64,000 bases of DNA from Metellina segmentata (taxonomy: Eukaryota > Arthropoda > Arachnida > Araneae > Tetragnathidae). Where the stretch lies: the NCBI GenBank assembly GCA_947359465.1, contig OX375881.1:117796738-117860737 (forward strand). Reading direction: 5' to 3'. The translations under genes and the position numbers were made by a program. The notes under the pieces were generated by a model that was given only the letters and a program-made list of their open reading frames with translations, was not told the origin of the DNA and did no database searches. Of this stretch, positions 35,390 to 46,292 are shown piece by piece. How positions within the stretch are numbered: the first letter of the stretch is position 1; the number at the start of each line of letters is the position of its first letter.

Positions 35390-36111
35390 AGGGGTCCGGG
35401 ACACAAAAATCGTCAAATTTTCGAATTTTTTTTTATTATTTTAAGAAATTCTCTGTGTTTTTCTGCTTAAAATGACGTCTAGATCATGTTTCTATCTTAA
35501 TTAGAACTAGAGATATAATAATTTTTGTGGTGCGTTGTTTTGAAAATCTAACACTCTTGACAGTTGTTGTCATGGCAACAACATCTGTCTTTAAAACTTT
35601 AAACGCGTTTTTCTCCATGATACTTTTTTTCAAGATTTCCTATATTCAAATTGCTATAAGTCGAAAACCGATAAAGTTTAAGGGTTGAAATTTGGAATAT
35701 ATCTTTTTCAAACATTATACTTTAATTTTGATTCAGCAAATTTGAAACAAATATTTACTTTTAAAAATATGACTTTTTAAAAAAAAAGTACCTTAAAATT
35801 TTCAAAAAATTTCATTAAAATATTTTTTATTTTTTATTAAATTACTATTTTTTAAATTCCTGAATCAAAATTAAAGTTAATAAATTTGTGAATAATTTAA
35901 TGCAAGAATTTTGAAAATTGATCAAGAATGTTTTAAGCCTTAGCAATTTAAAATGACCCCTCTTTTTTTCAAAAAATTTTAATTTAAAATTTTTAAAGAA
36001 CTTTTAGAAAACTTTTGTGCTGTGATTTTGCTTATTAGTTAGATGGGTAATCAGTACAAAAAAATTCAAAATTAATTAATAAAATTTTTTTTCAATGTGT
36101 CCCGGACCCCC
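35390..36111. mobile_element. 722-bp MITE with TTAA duplication (GGGTCCGGGACAC family)
   Basis: The ends AGGGGTCCGGGACAC and GTGTCCCGGACCCCC are inverted and stand between two TTAA sites (35386-35389 and 36112-36115). Removing it restores continuity of the LINE coding frame. No coding region and very AT-rich inside. TTAA points to piggyBac- or Kolobok-type mobilisation. A related left end lies at 50224. Confidence 0.85.
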
Positions 36112-36505
36112 TTAAACGTTCATTATAGACGAGATTTGCTATTCCCTTCATTATTTTTGTAGCTCTATGGTGAACCCTTTCAATTAATTCTATATTCTTT
36201 CTCATATATGGAGCCCAGAATTGTACAGCATATTCTACATGTGGTCTTACTAAGCACTTATATAACAGCAAGATTATATTCTTATCCCTTGAAGTTACAG
36301 TCTTTTTAATATACATCAATAACCTATTAGCCTTTTTACCCGCAGCTGAACATTGGTGACCCATTTTAAAATCCTTGTGAATTATCACCCCAAGATCCTT
36401 TACTGTTTCTCCCTCCTTCACCTTTACTTCCTGCAGACAGTACTCGGCTCCACTGTTCCTGTAACCCATATGCAGAACTTGACATTTCCCTAGATTAAAT
36501 GACAT
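36092..36505 (-). pseudogene. LINE reverse transcriptase C-terminal region
   Basis: It contains SFNLGKCQVLHMGYRN, EGETVKDLGVIIHKDFKMG, LLLYKCLVRPHVEYAVQFWA and IERVHHRATKIMKG. These are the thumb and C-terminal motifs of CR1/Jockey-clade RT. The frame is cut at its start by the MITE at 35390-36111 and continues beyond it to 35033 with further decay. Confidence 0.88.
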
Positions 36506-36577
36506 ACCCCATTTTATAGCCCATTCGGATATCTTATCAAAATCCCCTTATAAATTCTCTATCTGTAACTTGGTATA

Positions 36578-37273
36578 TGTTGCGTAGCCCCTGTTGTGAG
36601 CAACTTCCACGCCGTTTCTGATATAGTGCCCTCTGTCGTGCGCTTGTATTTTCTACCCTTTTTCCCTTTTTACTCTCTGTCACTCTCTAAAGTCGACTGT
36701 CAACAACCAAGCGCTGACAAGGCCGTAAGCGTCGTCTATCGACGGCCATCTTTTGTGTTCAGTGCCCGATTTAGAAAATTTTGTATAGTAGGCGCAACAC
36801 GCAGGAAGCCCCCCCCCCTATGTTATTTGTTCATCACAAAAACTAATTTTATAACAATAATTGGTACTTACCTATTTGACTGTTGACCGTTTCACAGATG
36901 TCGCCGAAAAGTTTGAGAAAATAGTGACATTACTTATAACTCTTGGCAAAACAAAATAAGGCAGATGAAAATTAAAAACATAATAGTTAGATAATTAATG
37001 TAATTACAAGAATGTGATAGTGGGGGAAACGGTCGACGGACATTTACGTAAATACTCAATAATTTATGTAACTACTTAAAAACTTTAAAATTTTTTTAGA
37101 TACTTTTGAAACTTAGGGGGCCCTCTAAATTATGAGGGCCCTAGGCCCGTGCCTCACGGGCCTAATGGTAAATCAGGGACTGTTTGTGTTGATTGGTTAA
37201 TAAATGTTTTGTCCTTTAAAATAAAAGGACTGGGTACATTGTGTTTCTTTAAAAATACATTCAATACCCACCA
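36578..37273 (+). repeat. BEL-1 5' LTR, interrupted by a hAT-type MITE
   Basis: TGTTGCGTAGCCCCTGTTG to AATACCCACCA. Without the MITE (36760-37182) and its duplication it is about the length of the 3' LTR. It contains GCCCTCTGTCGTG, a CTCF-like reverse core that is shared with the 3' LTR. Confidence 0.9.
36760..37182. mobile_element. 423-bp hAT-type MITE in the BEL-1 LTR
   Basis: The ends are CAGTGCCCGATTTAG and TAAATCAGGGACTG (inverted), with an exact 8-bp duplication TTTGTGTT at 36752-36759 and 37183-37190. The other LTR lacks it. The interior has GGGGGCCCTC and a CCCGTGCCTCACGGG hairpin. No coding capacity. Confidence 0.93.
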
Positions 37274-37309
37274 ATTTGGTCCGTCTACCCTGTAGAAGAA
37301 GCAGCTACA

Positions 37310-38600
37310 ATGGATAAATTTACTATTCTAAACCGACGAATGGCCTATGTTAAAGGTCGTATCACCATACTGCAAAGATTTGTGGACAGTTTTGAAGAAA
37401 GCATCGAAGATTCCACGAACATAAAAGTTCAATGCGATGCAAAAATCGAAATCGTGGACAATATCAAAACCAAGATTGAAGATTTAATAATGAAATATAG
37501 CGAACTCCCGGAAGAAGTAAATTTCGAAGACATCCTCATCAACTTGTTACAACTCCAGGATCAATTAGAAGCTATAGAGGTTAGTCTTAAAACCTTCCTA
37601 CTTAATTTTTGCAAAATTCAAAATTGTAAAATCGAAAATGAACACATTCATTTGGTATCGAAAGTAATGGAGTTCAGCTTACCGGAAATACCTATTCCTC
37701 AATTCTGGGGAAAATTTGAAGATTGGTCGAATTTAAGACCCAATTCAATGAACTGATAGGCCAAAAGCCATTAAGTAACAATCAAAAATTGTATTATCTA
37801 CGTGCTTCGTTGCGTGGCGTCGCAAAACAAATAGAAACTACTGATGAAATTTACGATTCTCTGTTTTCCGCTCTGGAACAGCGTTTCGAAAACAAAAGAT
37901 CAACTGTCGACGCACACATTCAAGCTATTTTTTAGTTTCTAAAAAATACAATTTGAATCGTCCAGGCATTTGAGACAGCTGGCAGACACTGTCAAGAAAA
38001 ATCTTCGTGCATTAAAGGTTTTAAAATTTGAAAGTAACGAACTTTCAAATGCAATACTAGTTCCTGTGATTCTACAAAAACTAGACAAAGAAGCAAGAAA
38101 AACCTTTGAACTGCAATTAATTTCAAAGGAAATCCCCTCTCTTGATAAATTATTGGAATTCCTTGAAAACCGTGCACTCGTTCTTGAACAAGTCGATAAG
38201 AACACGGCACCAAACAAATTCGACAGTAAATTTGCTAGAGGATTTCAGAATTCGACACAAAATAAGCAAAAAAGCTTGTTCGTCAATACGAATAAAAATG
38301 CGAAAAATGGGTTCAAACCATGCCCTTTGTGTAATGTTCAGCATATCATTCACAAGTGCCCGCAATTTCTTAACATTAATACTGAAGAACGGATTAAAAA
38401 AGCAAAAGAATTAAAACTTAGCAAAAATTGTCTAAAATCTCATAATTCTGTGTGTAATTCACCATTCTCATGCAGAATATGCCATAAAAATCATAACACA
38501 TTGCTTCACTTGAGCACATTAGAAACAGCTGATCACATCCCCCCTCGCGAAGCAAGAAATAATGAGTCATTCGCGTTTCTCCCACTGCAAGGAGAAACGG
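37310..38600 (+). pseudogene. BEL-1 gag relic with zinc knuckles
   Basis: It starts at an ATG 37 bases past the LTR. A coiled-coil-like N-terminus (37310-37756) leads to IPIPQFWGKFEDWSNL, then shifts frame to FKTQFNELIG and LYYLRASLRGVAKQIET. A stop at 37933-37935 precedes a third block from 37970 (LRALKVLKFESNELSNAIL, LQKLDKEARKTFE). Zinc-binding motifs CPLCNVQHIIHKC and CRICHKNHNTLLH follow at about 38320-38520. The domain order is that of Pao-type gag. Two frame breaks disable it. Confidence 0.87.
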
Positions 38601-38679
38601 ATGCACCCCAACACCCAGCCTCGGCGCTCTCGTCTTTCGAAAAAGAAAATAAACACTCGGCTTCTGAGCAAAAGTTCGG

Positions 38680-40420
38680 GCTGCTCTGCACCGTTCTAGT
38701 AAACATACAGAATTCAAATGGTGAGAAAATTTCTGAACGTGGAATTTTAGACTCGGGATCGCATCTGTCAATTGTATCAGTAATGAGGTTGTTGATGCTT
38801 TTAATTTAAAAAGAGAACAGGCGAACGTCACAATCGCTGGAATAAATGGCCGAGAGCATTCAATTAAAAACAAGATAACAACCACAATTTCAAATGGTAA
38901 CGGTGACTATTCTGAAACAAGGACATTCTTGGTGTAACCAAAAATTACCGATTTTACACCCGCACAAAAGTTGGATGTTTCGAGATTTACTTTTCCAGCT
39001 GGAATCAAATTAGCTGATCCTACATTTTTTGTCCCAGGCAAAATTCACGTTTTAATCGGTGCTGAATTCTTCTTTGATTTAATGAAAGCAGAAAAATACA
39101 TATCAACTACCGAGGACAAATTAATGCTACAAAACACCATTTTTGGCTATTTAGTCACAGGCAGTTTGAAAAATACAAGCTCTAATACATTTTCAGGATT
39201 AATTTCCGAATGCGATAATCTGGAAAATACTGTTCAGAGATATTTTGAATTGGAATCATTTCCGGGTGACTTCAATAAACAATCAGAGCTTGACGCAAAA
39301 ACAAAGGAAACCAAAATTTGCGAGGATCATTTTTCCGTAACCCACACACGAGACGAAACAGGAAGATATGTTGTAAAAATGGCCTTGAAAGATGACCCCA
39401 TCGTATTAGGCGAGTCAAGAATTATTGCAGAAAAGCGATTAAACTCTCTGTGGAAGAGGCTAGAAAAAGAACCTCAATTTTTGGCTATGTATAGGGAATT
39501 TCTAAACGAATATAAGGAACAAGGTCATATGTGAGAAATTATTGAGAATAGAGAACAAGAGTTAGTGTATTACATACCACACTACGGTGTATACCGACCA
39601 GACAAGAGTACAACTAAATTGAGAGTCGTTTTTAATGCCTCCAGCCTTACAAAAAAAACAAAAATTCGTTAAATTCACTACAATATAATGGTGGGGTAAT
39701 ATAAGAAGACCTTTTTTCTGTCATGATGAGGTTCCGCAAATACAGCTACGCATTCACAGCTGATATCAAACAAATGTTTAGGATTATAAACATTAGCCAT
39801 GAACAAAGAAACTTACTAAGAATCCTGTGGAAAGAAGGATATGACGATACATTAAAAACCTTTGAGCTCTCCACCGTTACTTACGGTACAGTTAGCGCAC
39901 CTTATCTAGCAATGCGTACCTTTGAAGCAAATAGCTATTGATGAGGGTTTGCGTTTCCCACTTGCGGCTCCTGTTGTGGCTAGTGATTTTTACATGTACG
40001 ATGTCCTTTCCGGAGCTCAAACACTGTGCAAAGCCAAAGCGATCCCAAAAGAACTTATCCAGATTCTAGAGGCTGCAGGAATACAGCTTTATAAATGGTG
40101 AGGAAATCACCCTGAACTCTCCAAGCAGTCAAAATAGAGCTACATGGCTTTTCCGATGCCTCGGAAAAGGCCTTTGGCGCTTCTGTCTAACTGCGATCAA
40201 CAAACGCCCACGGACAAGTCCAGACGACATTGTTTTGTGGCAAATCCAGAGTGGCCCCGCTAAAGGTATTGAAAATTCCTCGTCTCGAATTGTCAGGAGC
40301 ACTACTCTTGGCACGACTAGTTTCAAGGCCCTATCCTTCAACTTCAACTCGATCGCATCTACTTGTGGACAGATTCAATCATCACACTAGCATGGATTCA
40401 AACTCCCCATGAAAAGTTGA
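38680..40420 (+). pseudogene. BEL-1 protease, reverse transcriptase and RNase H relic
   Basis: The aspartic protease motif GILDSGSHLSIVS (38740-38780) is followed by a stop. 38971-39534 carries KIHVLIGAEFFFDLMKAEKY and the RT N-terminus. The RT palm continues around 39595-39940 (LRVVFNASS, FTADIKQMFRIINI, LSTVTYGTVSAPYLAMRTFE). The catalytic box reads YMYD at 39991-40002 instead of YVDD. RNase H-like ELHGFSDASEKAFG and LKIPRLELSGALLLARLV follow at 40130-40320 in different frames. Multiple stops show an inactive copy. Confidence 0.85.
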
Positions 40421-40919
40421 AACAGTTCGTTTCCAACCGAGTTCGAGAAATAAACGCGTTGTGTAAAAACAGCGAGTAGAGGCACGTATCATCAAAGGAT
40501 AATCCTGCCAATCTCACCTCAAGAGGTGTGGGAGCTTCTGAGCTCCTATTAAATGCCTTGTGGTGGACGGGTCCCGAGTTCCTTCCTTCGGACATTTCCA
40601 CCCCTGATGGACTTTTGGGCCCCGAAGATGATAACTATAAACTAGAACTGAAAGTTCCAATCGGACTAACGCTTTCCATCAACTCCCAAAAGGACTTTAT
40701 CAGTATCCTTTTGAATCAAACTAATTGTTTTTCTGGGCTTTGTCGCATTGTGTGTTTTTTCCTTAGGTTCCTGCATAATTCACGATATTCCAAAGAATCA
40801 CTTGCTGGCCCTTTAACATCTAAAGAACTTGATAATGCCACTAATGTTCTAGTAAGGCTGGTTCAAGCCTCTGAATTTCCAGACGAAATCAAGAGGTTAA
40901 ATCAGGTAAAAATTTGAAG

Positions 40920-42181
40920 ACCACTAGGGTAAGATCCTTATTTCCCTTCATGGACAAAGATGGAATTCTTCATGTTGGTGGTCGCTTGCAAAATGCAAAT
41001 TTAACAATTGACCAAAACCATCCTAAGCTTCTCCCTGCCAAACATACTTTCACCAAATTAATCATGTAAGCTTTTCACAAAAGGAACCCGCACATTGGTC
41101 CGCAGACCTTGTTGCATTACGTACGCCAAGAATTCTGGCCTATTGGCGGGAGGAATTTGGCAAAGAAAATTGTAAATGACTGCATAACCTGTTTCAAAAC
41201 CAAGCTAAAACTAACTGATCAACTGTTAGGTAACTTACCATCTGAAAGGGTTAACCCCAGTCCCCCATTCAATAATTGTGGAATTGACTTTTGCGGTCAT
41301 TTTTCCTCATCAAATATAAAAATCAACGCAAGGGAATATATCAAAAGATCTATGTAGCAATTTTTATTTGCTTGATCACAAAGGCTATTCACTTAGAGGT
41401 AGTCAGTGATCTTACGTCTGAAGCCCTTGTTGCTACACTCAAGAGATTTTTCTCCCGTAGGGGAAAATGCTTATATATTCTTACAGATAATGCTAAGAAA
41501 TTTGTTGGTGCAAGCAAAGAAATTAAAAAGTTGCATAAGCTTATAAGTAATCCACCAGAAAATGTTGCAAACTATTTGTCAGCTGAGGGTACTCAATGTA
41601 ACTTTATTCCCCCTAAATCTACCAATTTTGGCGGAATTTGGGAATCAGGTGTCAAATCTTTTAAACATCATCTAAGAAGTGCTGAAGGCTCATATAGGTT
41701 AACCTTGGAAGAATTCATTACCATTACAACTCAAATCGAAGGTATATTGAACAGCAGACAACCTGTGACATTGTCATGCAATCCAAGTGATTTCAATTTC
41801 CTTACCCCTGGACACTTTCTCATTGGCCGTTCAATTAATTCATTCCCTGAACATAATGTTTTTGATAAAGCAGACAGTTACTTGTCTCGTTGGCAGAAAA
41901 CAACCAAATTAGTTCAGAAAATTTGGAAACAGTGGAGTAGAGACTATTTAAATCACTCGAATCAGAGAAATAAATGGCAGTTCGCCAAGGACAATGCAAC
42001 AATCAATTCTTTGGTATTGTTAAAAGACATTAACTTGCCCCCATTTCAATGGAAAATGGGCAGAATTCAAAAATGTATGAAAAGTTCAGATAGTAGAGTA
42101 AGAGTTGTTTTAGTCAAAACTGCCAATGGCACATTCAAAAGAGGTATCACTCAAGTGTGTTTACTTCCACTAGATAATTAA
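40920..42181 (+). pseudogene. BEL-1 integrase relic, core nearly intact
   Basis: The zinc-binding region (HKRNPHIGPQTLLHYVRQ, then CITCFKTK) lies at 41070-41210. The catalytic core starts at NCGIDFCGHF (first Asp), breaks frame near 41340, then continues in a long frame: LTDNAKKFVGAS (second Asp) and TNFGGIWESGVKSFKHHLRS (Glu). A C-terminal Pao integrase tail ends in VCLLPLDN. The DDE residues are all present; only the frame break and an upstream stop separate it from an intact domain. Confidence 0.9.
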
Positions 42182-42353
42182 CTGCGCTCTGTATAAATGT
42201 TTTGCCTTGTAATTGTGTTTTTTATTTATTATTTTTCACATGTGTTTTAATATGTTTAATGTGTATTTTCAAATGTTATATCAATTCTTGCTGTTCGTTA
42301 TTATTCACATAATTGTTTAATATTTTTGAAATTTACTAATTTCAAGGCGGGAG

Positions 42354-42612
42354 TGTTGCGTAACCTCTGTTGTGAGCAACTCCCACGCCGTTTCTGGTAT
42401 AGCGCCCTCTGTCGTGAGCTTGTATTTTCTACCCTTTTTGGGTTCATTGCACTCTCGAAAGTCGACTGTCAACAATCAAGCGCTGACAAGGCCTTAATCG
42501 TCGTCTATCGACGACTATCTTTTGTGTTGACTTGGTAAATAAACGTTTTGTCCTTTAAAATAAAAGGACTGGGTACATTGTGTTTCTTTAAAAATACATT
42601 CAATGCCCACCA
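42354..42612 (+). repeat. BEL-1 3' LTR
   Basis: TGTTGCGTAACCTCTGTTG to AATGCCCACCA, preceded by a polypurine tract. It aligns with the 5' LTR apart from the MITE and scattered substitutions. Confidence 0.93.
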
Positions 42613-43190
42613 GTATCCACTGCCTCCCATATTTTTAAGTCATCTGCTAATATACTGATTCTATTCTTAATCCCCTGACTTATATCATCTATGAAAATTA
42701 TAAATAAAATTGGTCCCAAAACTGATCCCTGAGGCACCCCACTTATAACTTCTGTCCACTGTGAATAATTTCCTTTTACCTGTACTCTCTGCTTTCTACC
42801 CAATAACCAATTCTTTATCCATATCAATGTTTTTCCCTGAATCCCCAGCCTTTCGAATTTAAACAGTAATGCCTCATGAGGTACTTTATCAAAAGCCTTT
42901 TGAAAATCTATGTACATGATATCTACACTGCTCTTATTCTCCAGCTCCTAGGTAATTTTTCCCTAGAACTTCAAAAGGTTTGTTGAGCAGGATCTGCCCT
43001 TCCTAAACCCATACTGATTCTCTGATAACAGTCCCCCCTCCTCCAAGTATAACATTATATGCTTTTTTAACAGAGATTCAAATATTTTGCAAATTACTGA
43101 TGTTAGACTTACTGGTCTATAGTTGCCCGGATCACTTTGTATTCCCTTTTTGAAAATTGGAGTTATGTTGGCCAACTTCCAATCCATTGG
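42613..43190 (-). pseudogene. LINE reverse transcriptase core (fingers and palm)
   Basis: 42963-43187 reads LANITPIFKKG, GNYRPVSLTSVICKIFE and SENQYGFRKGRSC. 42613-42917 reads YIDFQKAFDKVPHEALL (first catalytic Asp), SGVPQGSVLGPILF, and FIDDIS then ILADDLKIW, where the catalytic A/Y-A-D-D is present as LADD. A stop or shift separates the two pieces near 42950. It ends at the BEL-1 insertion. Confidence 0.9.
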
Positions 43191-43589
43191 TACCCAACCC
43201 GTGCTATATGTTGAATTAAATATGATGTGAATTACGTCCCCCCAATTCTTTCGCGCATTCCACTAGTACTCTCGGATAAATATCGCTTGGCCCTGGTGCT
43301 TTAGATGGCTTAATTATTTTCAACTGATGTACTATTTTTTCCCTGTTAAATTTGCATTCTTTAATTATACCCCTACAAAGCCTCCATCTTTGGGATCCTT
43401 TTTTAATTTATAGTTACCATTGAAAACCCCCAGAAAAAATGTCATTTAACACGTTTGCCATTCCCACCTCGTCTTGAATTCACCTCCCCTCCCCTGCAAC
43501 GGGCCCAGTGTAGTATTAAATTTATTTTTACCACTTGCATATGCAAAACATTCTTTTGGATTTACATTTATTTCCCTTGTTAGTTTTTC

Positions 43590-44405
43590 CTACAAGGACA
43601 CCTTTTGCTTCCAACTAATATTTTTAAACTCCTTTCTGGCCTTCAGATATGCCGCCTTGTCCCTGTCGTTACCAGTGCTTTTATATACCCTATATGTTAT
43701 TTGTTTTAATTTTAAAGCTTTGTGTGTTTTCCCTGAAAACCACATAGGGAGCAAGTTTCTAGATTTTCCTTTTTTCCTGAACGTTACATGTTTTTTTAAC
43801 ACCCTGTCTAACTTATTCTTGAATTCCTCCCATTGTTCAGAATGATGCGGTGCTAATAATCCCTCTTTGAATGTCTCCTTTAACTCTTCCCTTATCTTAT
43901 GAAAATTTACTTTTCTGAAATTTGGAACTGTCCTACTATTGATTGTGTATGCTGACTGAAAATTTATACTTAATCTGATACGTCTATGATCACTTTCTCC
44001 CAGTGGCTCACCTATAACTAAATCTTGCACCCTATACTCATCATTGCTGAAAATCAAATCCAATATTGCTTCACTACAAACAGGAGGTCTATATATATTA
44101 CCCAGAATTAGTCCTTTGCTTTTGTCTGCATTCAGTTTCACCCAGACTGATTCTATACCCTCAGTTTTACTATTTTACTTTATTTCCGTACAGTTTAAGA
44201 ATTCTCTCACATAAATCAAAACCCCACCCCTTTCCTATTCACTCTGTCCTCCTTAAACATTGTGAATGCACTCAATTCTAAAAGTTTTGCATCTTCACTG
44301 CTTGCCCAACTTTCAGTTATCCCAATGATATCTATATCCTCTGATTGTGCAATTCCCCTGAGCTCATCCATTTTATTTCTCACACTGCGAGCATTACAAT
44401 AAAAT
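43590..44405 (-). pseudogene. LINE endonuclease C-terminal region
   Basis: It contains ILDLIFSNDEYRVQDLVIGE and GESDHRRIRLSINF, the SDH motif that closes APE-type LINE endonucleases. Linker sequence toward the RT follows. An upstream piece at 44320-44405 has FYCNARSVRNKMDELRG. Frame breaks occur around 44150-44230. Confidence 0.82.
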
Positions 44406-44745
44406 ACTTTTAGCTTTTTACAGAAAAAGCACTAAGTTAAATACACAGAAAAAGCACTGCAATGAAACAAATATACAGAAAAAGCTGGAATTAAATATCC
44501 TATAACCTTATAGTAGTCAACTAACCGAATGAAAACAAACAAGACACACAATATAAAGGTACAACGAGACAGACGTGAATTAGGCCTAACGAGACACACT
44601 TCATTTAGGACTTCAAGGCCAATAACAAGTCAAAAAACTAAGTACTAGGACTATAAAAGCACTTTAAAAACAATTAGAAATGTTTGAGCTGATAGGAATA
44701 CAAGTAATACACTGCTTACCCCCTTATAAATGAAAATTGTTTGAA

Positions 44746-45300
44746 TGAAAATTGCTAAATGAATAAAATTTGTGGATACATTCCGAGGGTGAAATTCAGA
44801 CATATAAGGTCCTCACTTCGGAAGCATAAAATTAAAATCAATGATACTGGTAGAGATACTCCAGAGATCGGATTGTTAATAGGTGCCGATTATTCCGAAC
44901 AATTGATGACGAGTAATATGACGATCGACAAAAACCTTATTACTATCGAAACAAACTGGGTTGGACACTACAAGGTCCGGTGAAGAGTCAATCTACCTTG
45001 TTTGATGCCGTCGGACTTTGCTAGATCTCACAGAACTGTGGAATTTCTAAACAATTGGCATAAAAGATCCGGCAGAAGTGAGGTCAAAGGAGAATTTAGA
45101 TAATGAAACCCTTAAATTCTTTCGAGAAAACGTCAAAGTAATAGAAAGTAATAGGTATGAGGTCTGTTTGCCTTGGAAGGACGGTCATCAGATTCTTGGA
45201 GATAATAAAGATAAAGCGGGAAAGAGGCTTTTTGCTAATAAAAGAAGACTTCAGAAAATGGGATATTTTGAAGATTACGATGATACTATAAAAACTAGGG
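44746..45300 (+). pseudogene. BEL/Pao protease-RT junction fragment (BEL-2)
   Basis: 44759-44983 carries GYIPRVKFRHIRSSLRKHKI and EIGLLIGADYSEQLMTSNMT, the DUF1758/Pao region after the protease. 45078-45305 carries FFRENVKVIESNRYEVCLPW and RLFANKRRLQKMGYFEDYD, the start of the Pao RT module. A frame break lies at 44983-45070. It ends against the ALKBH2-like copy. Confidence 0.82.
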
Positions 45301-45301
45301 C

Positions 45302-45998
45302 ATAATGCATTTCCACGGGGCAAGCTGTGTAACCAAAATTTGTTTGTTGGATACATCATTACAAGTAAGCTTCCATTTTCCAGAACAATTTTTAAAGAGT
45401 TGTAGTTCTTTCTAGAAAACACAAACTGTATTTTTTGTCCAAATGAAACAGACGCTATGTGTGCATTAAGATCCAAGTCGTTCTCGTTGTCTTTATGTGC
45501 ACCTATACAGTCCTTTCCATCTTTATAGCGGTTCACCAACACAAAATTAAATCTTGCATCAATTATGGTTTTTTTTTCACCCTTTATTTCCAACAGTAAA
45601 GGAGACCAAGGCTTGGCTGCAATACAAGATCCACTAAAGGTATAGCTTATACCTCCGTCTCCGTATGCTACAAGTTGTCGAGGCACAGTATGTTTCTTAC
45701 CGTAAATTTCTATAGTAGTTTCCTCTTTCTTTAAATACGTTAATTCGTTTTCCAATCGACGAAAATATGACCGACCATCACATTCTGTAAACAATTTACC
45801 ATATTCCTAGCATAAAGAATCTTCACAGTATTTCTGAAAACACTGTTCTTTGTCTATACGCATTTTCTTTGCAGGTCTTATATCACTAGAATCCACGATG
45901 CATCTAAAACAGTAGATGCTTTTAAAAGCCTTTAAGTAATCAAACAGTATAATCACTTTCTTTTGTTTGGTCCCTAACATTTTCAGATACCACAACAC
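45302..45998 (-). pseudogene. ALKBH2-like DNA dioxygenase, intronless stop-interrupted copy
   Basis: The frame from 45998 runs to a TAG at 45807-45809 and continues in the same frame to about 45302. It contains HTVPRQLVAYGDGGISYTFS, FNFVLVNRYKDG, IGAHKDNENDL, IASVSFG and WLHSLP. ALKBH2 enzymes repair alkylated DNA bases with Fe(II) and 2-oxoglutarate. The iron ligands His-x-Asp (HKD) and the distal His are present. The protein is cut after HSLP, before the arginine-containing C-terminal strand that binds 2-oxoglutarate, and abuts the BEL-2 fragment. Absence of introns suggests a retrocopy. One stop plus truncation make it probably non-functional, though the body is strikingly intact. Confidence 0.82.
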
Positions 45999-46202
45999 GT
46001 GTACTTCGGTAGTTTAAGCTAATCTTTAATTTTCTTTTGAATCACTTTTATCGATGACTCCTTGCATAAGTCCGTTTCTTCTATTTAACTTACACGTGTA
46101 AAAACCTAATCCTTAGTCATGATTAATTCTCACACGTTCCAGAGGCTTCTAGACTTTTCAATCTTTGATACTACGTATTATAACGATATAACACGATCAT
46201 TT

Positions 46203-46292
46203 AGGTAGTCGTGGTCAAACGGATTAAGTGCTTGTGTAAAATCTGTTGACCACGAGCACTTTTTGCTGGGTTCAAATCCACATATTATAATT
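46203..46292 (+). repeat. tRNA-Ser-like pseudogene or SINE head
   Basis: GTAGTCGTGGTCAAACGGAT, a long variable-arm-like segment, and a GGGTTCAAATCC B box followed by a T run. The acceptor ends do not pair, so it is not an intact tRNA. Confidence 0.4.

Larger units (their letters stand above)
36578..42612 (+). mobile_element. BEL-1: BEL/Pao LTR retrotransposon inserted in the LINE
   Basis: The 5' LTR is 36578-37273 (696 bp, including a MITE) and the 3' LTR 42354-42612 (259 bp), both TGTTGCGTA...CCCACCA. A purine tract AAGGCGGGAG precedes the 3' LTR. Flanks GTATA and GTATC match in four of five bases, and joining them restores the LINE frame. The internal region encodes gag, zinc knuckles, protease, RT, RNase H and integrase, all with breaks. 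The visible LTR divergence (many substitutions) shows it is not recent. Confidence 0.93.
35033..44745 (-). mobile_element. CR1/L2-like non-LTR retrotransposon (LINE), split by later insertions
   Basis: On the minus strand the order is endonuclease end (44405-43590), reverse transcriptase (43190-42613), then, after a 6-kb BEL-1 insertion, the RT C-terminus (36577-36092) and the 3' end at 35033. A TTAA MITE splits the last part (35390-36111). The 3' end matches a second truncated copy at 20160-20290. Inferred 5' part 44410-44745 has short 'ACAGAAAAAGCACT' repeats. It interrupts BEL-2. Confidence 0.85.
33167..45300 (+). mobile_element. BEL-2: BEL/Pao LTR retrotransposon remnant, split in two
   Basis: The left part, 33167 to about 35032, carries gag. 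The right part, about 44746-45300, carries the protease/early pol region. They read in register across the gap and are separated by a 9.7-kb LINE that contains further insertions. The right part stops where an ALKBH2-like copy begins on the other strand, so RT, integrase and the 3' LTR are missing. Confidence 0.75.

Noticed and set aside
38418..38885. 155-residue minus-strand frame
   Set aside because: Antisense to BEL-1 gag and protease sequence.
46203..46292. Functional tRNA-Ser gene
   Set aside because: A/B-box-like sequence is present but the acceptor stem does not pair and the anticodon arm is poor; kept only as a tRNA-like repeat.
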